Origin: Schoenoplectus triqueter
Lineage: Eukaryota; Streptophyta; Magnoliopsida; Poales; Cyperaceae
Reading direction: 5' to 3'
Assembly (NCBI GenBank): GCA_964058805.1
Contig: CAXKVV010000858.1
Coordinates: forward strand, 1-34,143
DNA: 34,143 nt
In this document: positions 33,485 to 34,143 of the stretch, one piece after another
Position numbering within the stretch: position 1 is the stretch's first letter
Layout: every line of letters starts with the position of its first letter
The notes under the pieces: generated by a model
The model's database searches: none
Seen by the model: only the letters and a program-made list of their open reading frames with translations
Told to the model about the DNA's origin: nothing
Program-made: the position numbers and the translations under genes

Positions 33485-34143
33485 AACTGGCAAGAAAATC
33501 ATAACCCATGCAGTGCCCGGTTATAGATGAAGAATTGACCATTTTTGTTTGCACTTATCGAGACCACAGCACCAATTGAACCCATCACAAGCTCATCACC
33601 CATGTGGCATCTATGGTACACATCAAGCATGTCACCCGACCAGTTGCTGTTAGGGCTCCGTCAGGGTGTAATGCGTATGGCTCTGTGATTATATATATAA
33701 ATTTTTTTGTTATATTTGTGTATGCTTAAGCACAACATTTCGTATCTATGAGCCGTCATTTGTTCTGTTATCTGTAGTGTTCGTCTCTTGAGTGATGGAT
33801 GGTTGTTTGGACTTTGGATTTTGGATTTTCTGAGAAAACGTGAACGCACAATTTTTTTTGCTGATATATTTTTTATTGTTATTTAAATGTAAATCTGAAC
33901 CAATGATCTTATTTTACGTCACACGAGATCTATTCATTTTTTTTGTTTATTTATAAGTGTAGAATTCATTTGATTACATTAATATCAAGAGGTGAGATGG
34001 ACAAAATAATATAATTAATTATTAGTTATTTTTTTACATGCTAATCTTATTATTTCGACGCGTTGCAAAAATGACAAGTGGATTCCTCGTTTTATGCTGT
34101 ACCATGGAGTGCTATATGCAATTAAGAATGATTCTTTTAGTGT
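33485..34143. other. Intergenic DNA at the right edge
   Basis: No gene, tRNA or repeat recognised. The stretch 33530-33670 is less AT-rich but has no long reading frame. Confidence 0.6.

Overview
The window is nuclear DNA of a flowering plant, probably a eudicot. It is very AT-rich and gene-poor. It holds the spliced 5' end of a plant ABCC transporter gene, a Ty1/copia retrotransposon with plant initiator tRNA-Met primer binding, and many non-autonomous inverted-repeat elements. No bacterial or organellar gene organisation is visible. The order or species cannot be fixed from the sequence alone.

Layout. Positions 1-1460 carry the 5' end of an ABCC-type vacuolar transporter gene on the minus strand. 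It has one coding exon of 111 codons, a likely 5'UTR intron and a CT-rich leader, and it runs off the left edge. Positions 1666-2474 are a local 193-bp tandem duplication whose second copy was split by a 0.42-kb TIR element. Positions 2475-8400 are mostly non-coding, with a MULE-like long-TIR element (4590-5310) and an old, diverged relative (6510-7660) of part of the large repeat further right. Positions 8450-8771 are an orphan exon-like ORF with good splice signals on the minus strand. A possible CACTA terminus (8884) and a second MULE-like element (9389-10059) follow.

Positions 10087-17081 are a complete, young Ty1/copia element on the minus strand. It has two 400-bp LTRs differing at 2 sites, a TAGAG target duplication, a PBS, a PPT and an unbroken 1344-codon gag-pol. 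Its internal non-coding flanks are unusually long, about 1.05 kb on the 5' side and 1.1 kb on the 3' side. The 5' one carries an antisense tRNA-like pol III promoter. A foldback element lies at 17234-17604.

Positions 18401-30950 are a nearly perfect 6.27-kb direct tandem duplication. Its three boundaries share a 10-bp A/T microhomology. Each copy carries a GC-rich palindromic foldback element, a second AT-rich foldback element and a degenerate ~21-bp minisatellite. A third foldback element is complete only after copy 2 (30705-31087), because the duplication breakpoint fell inside it.

Positions 31088-34143 are non-coding, with a decayed relative of the 1906-2327 element (about 32994-33355) and a tRNA-derived SINE-like fragment (33380-33484).

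The genes do not form a pathway. The interest of the window is the nested history of duplications and insertions, where paralogous copies preserve the empty sites of several elements. I found no convincing new gene system.
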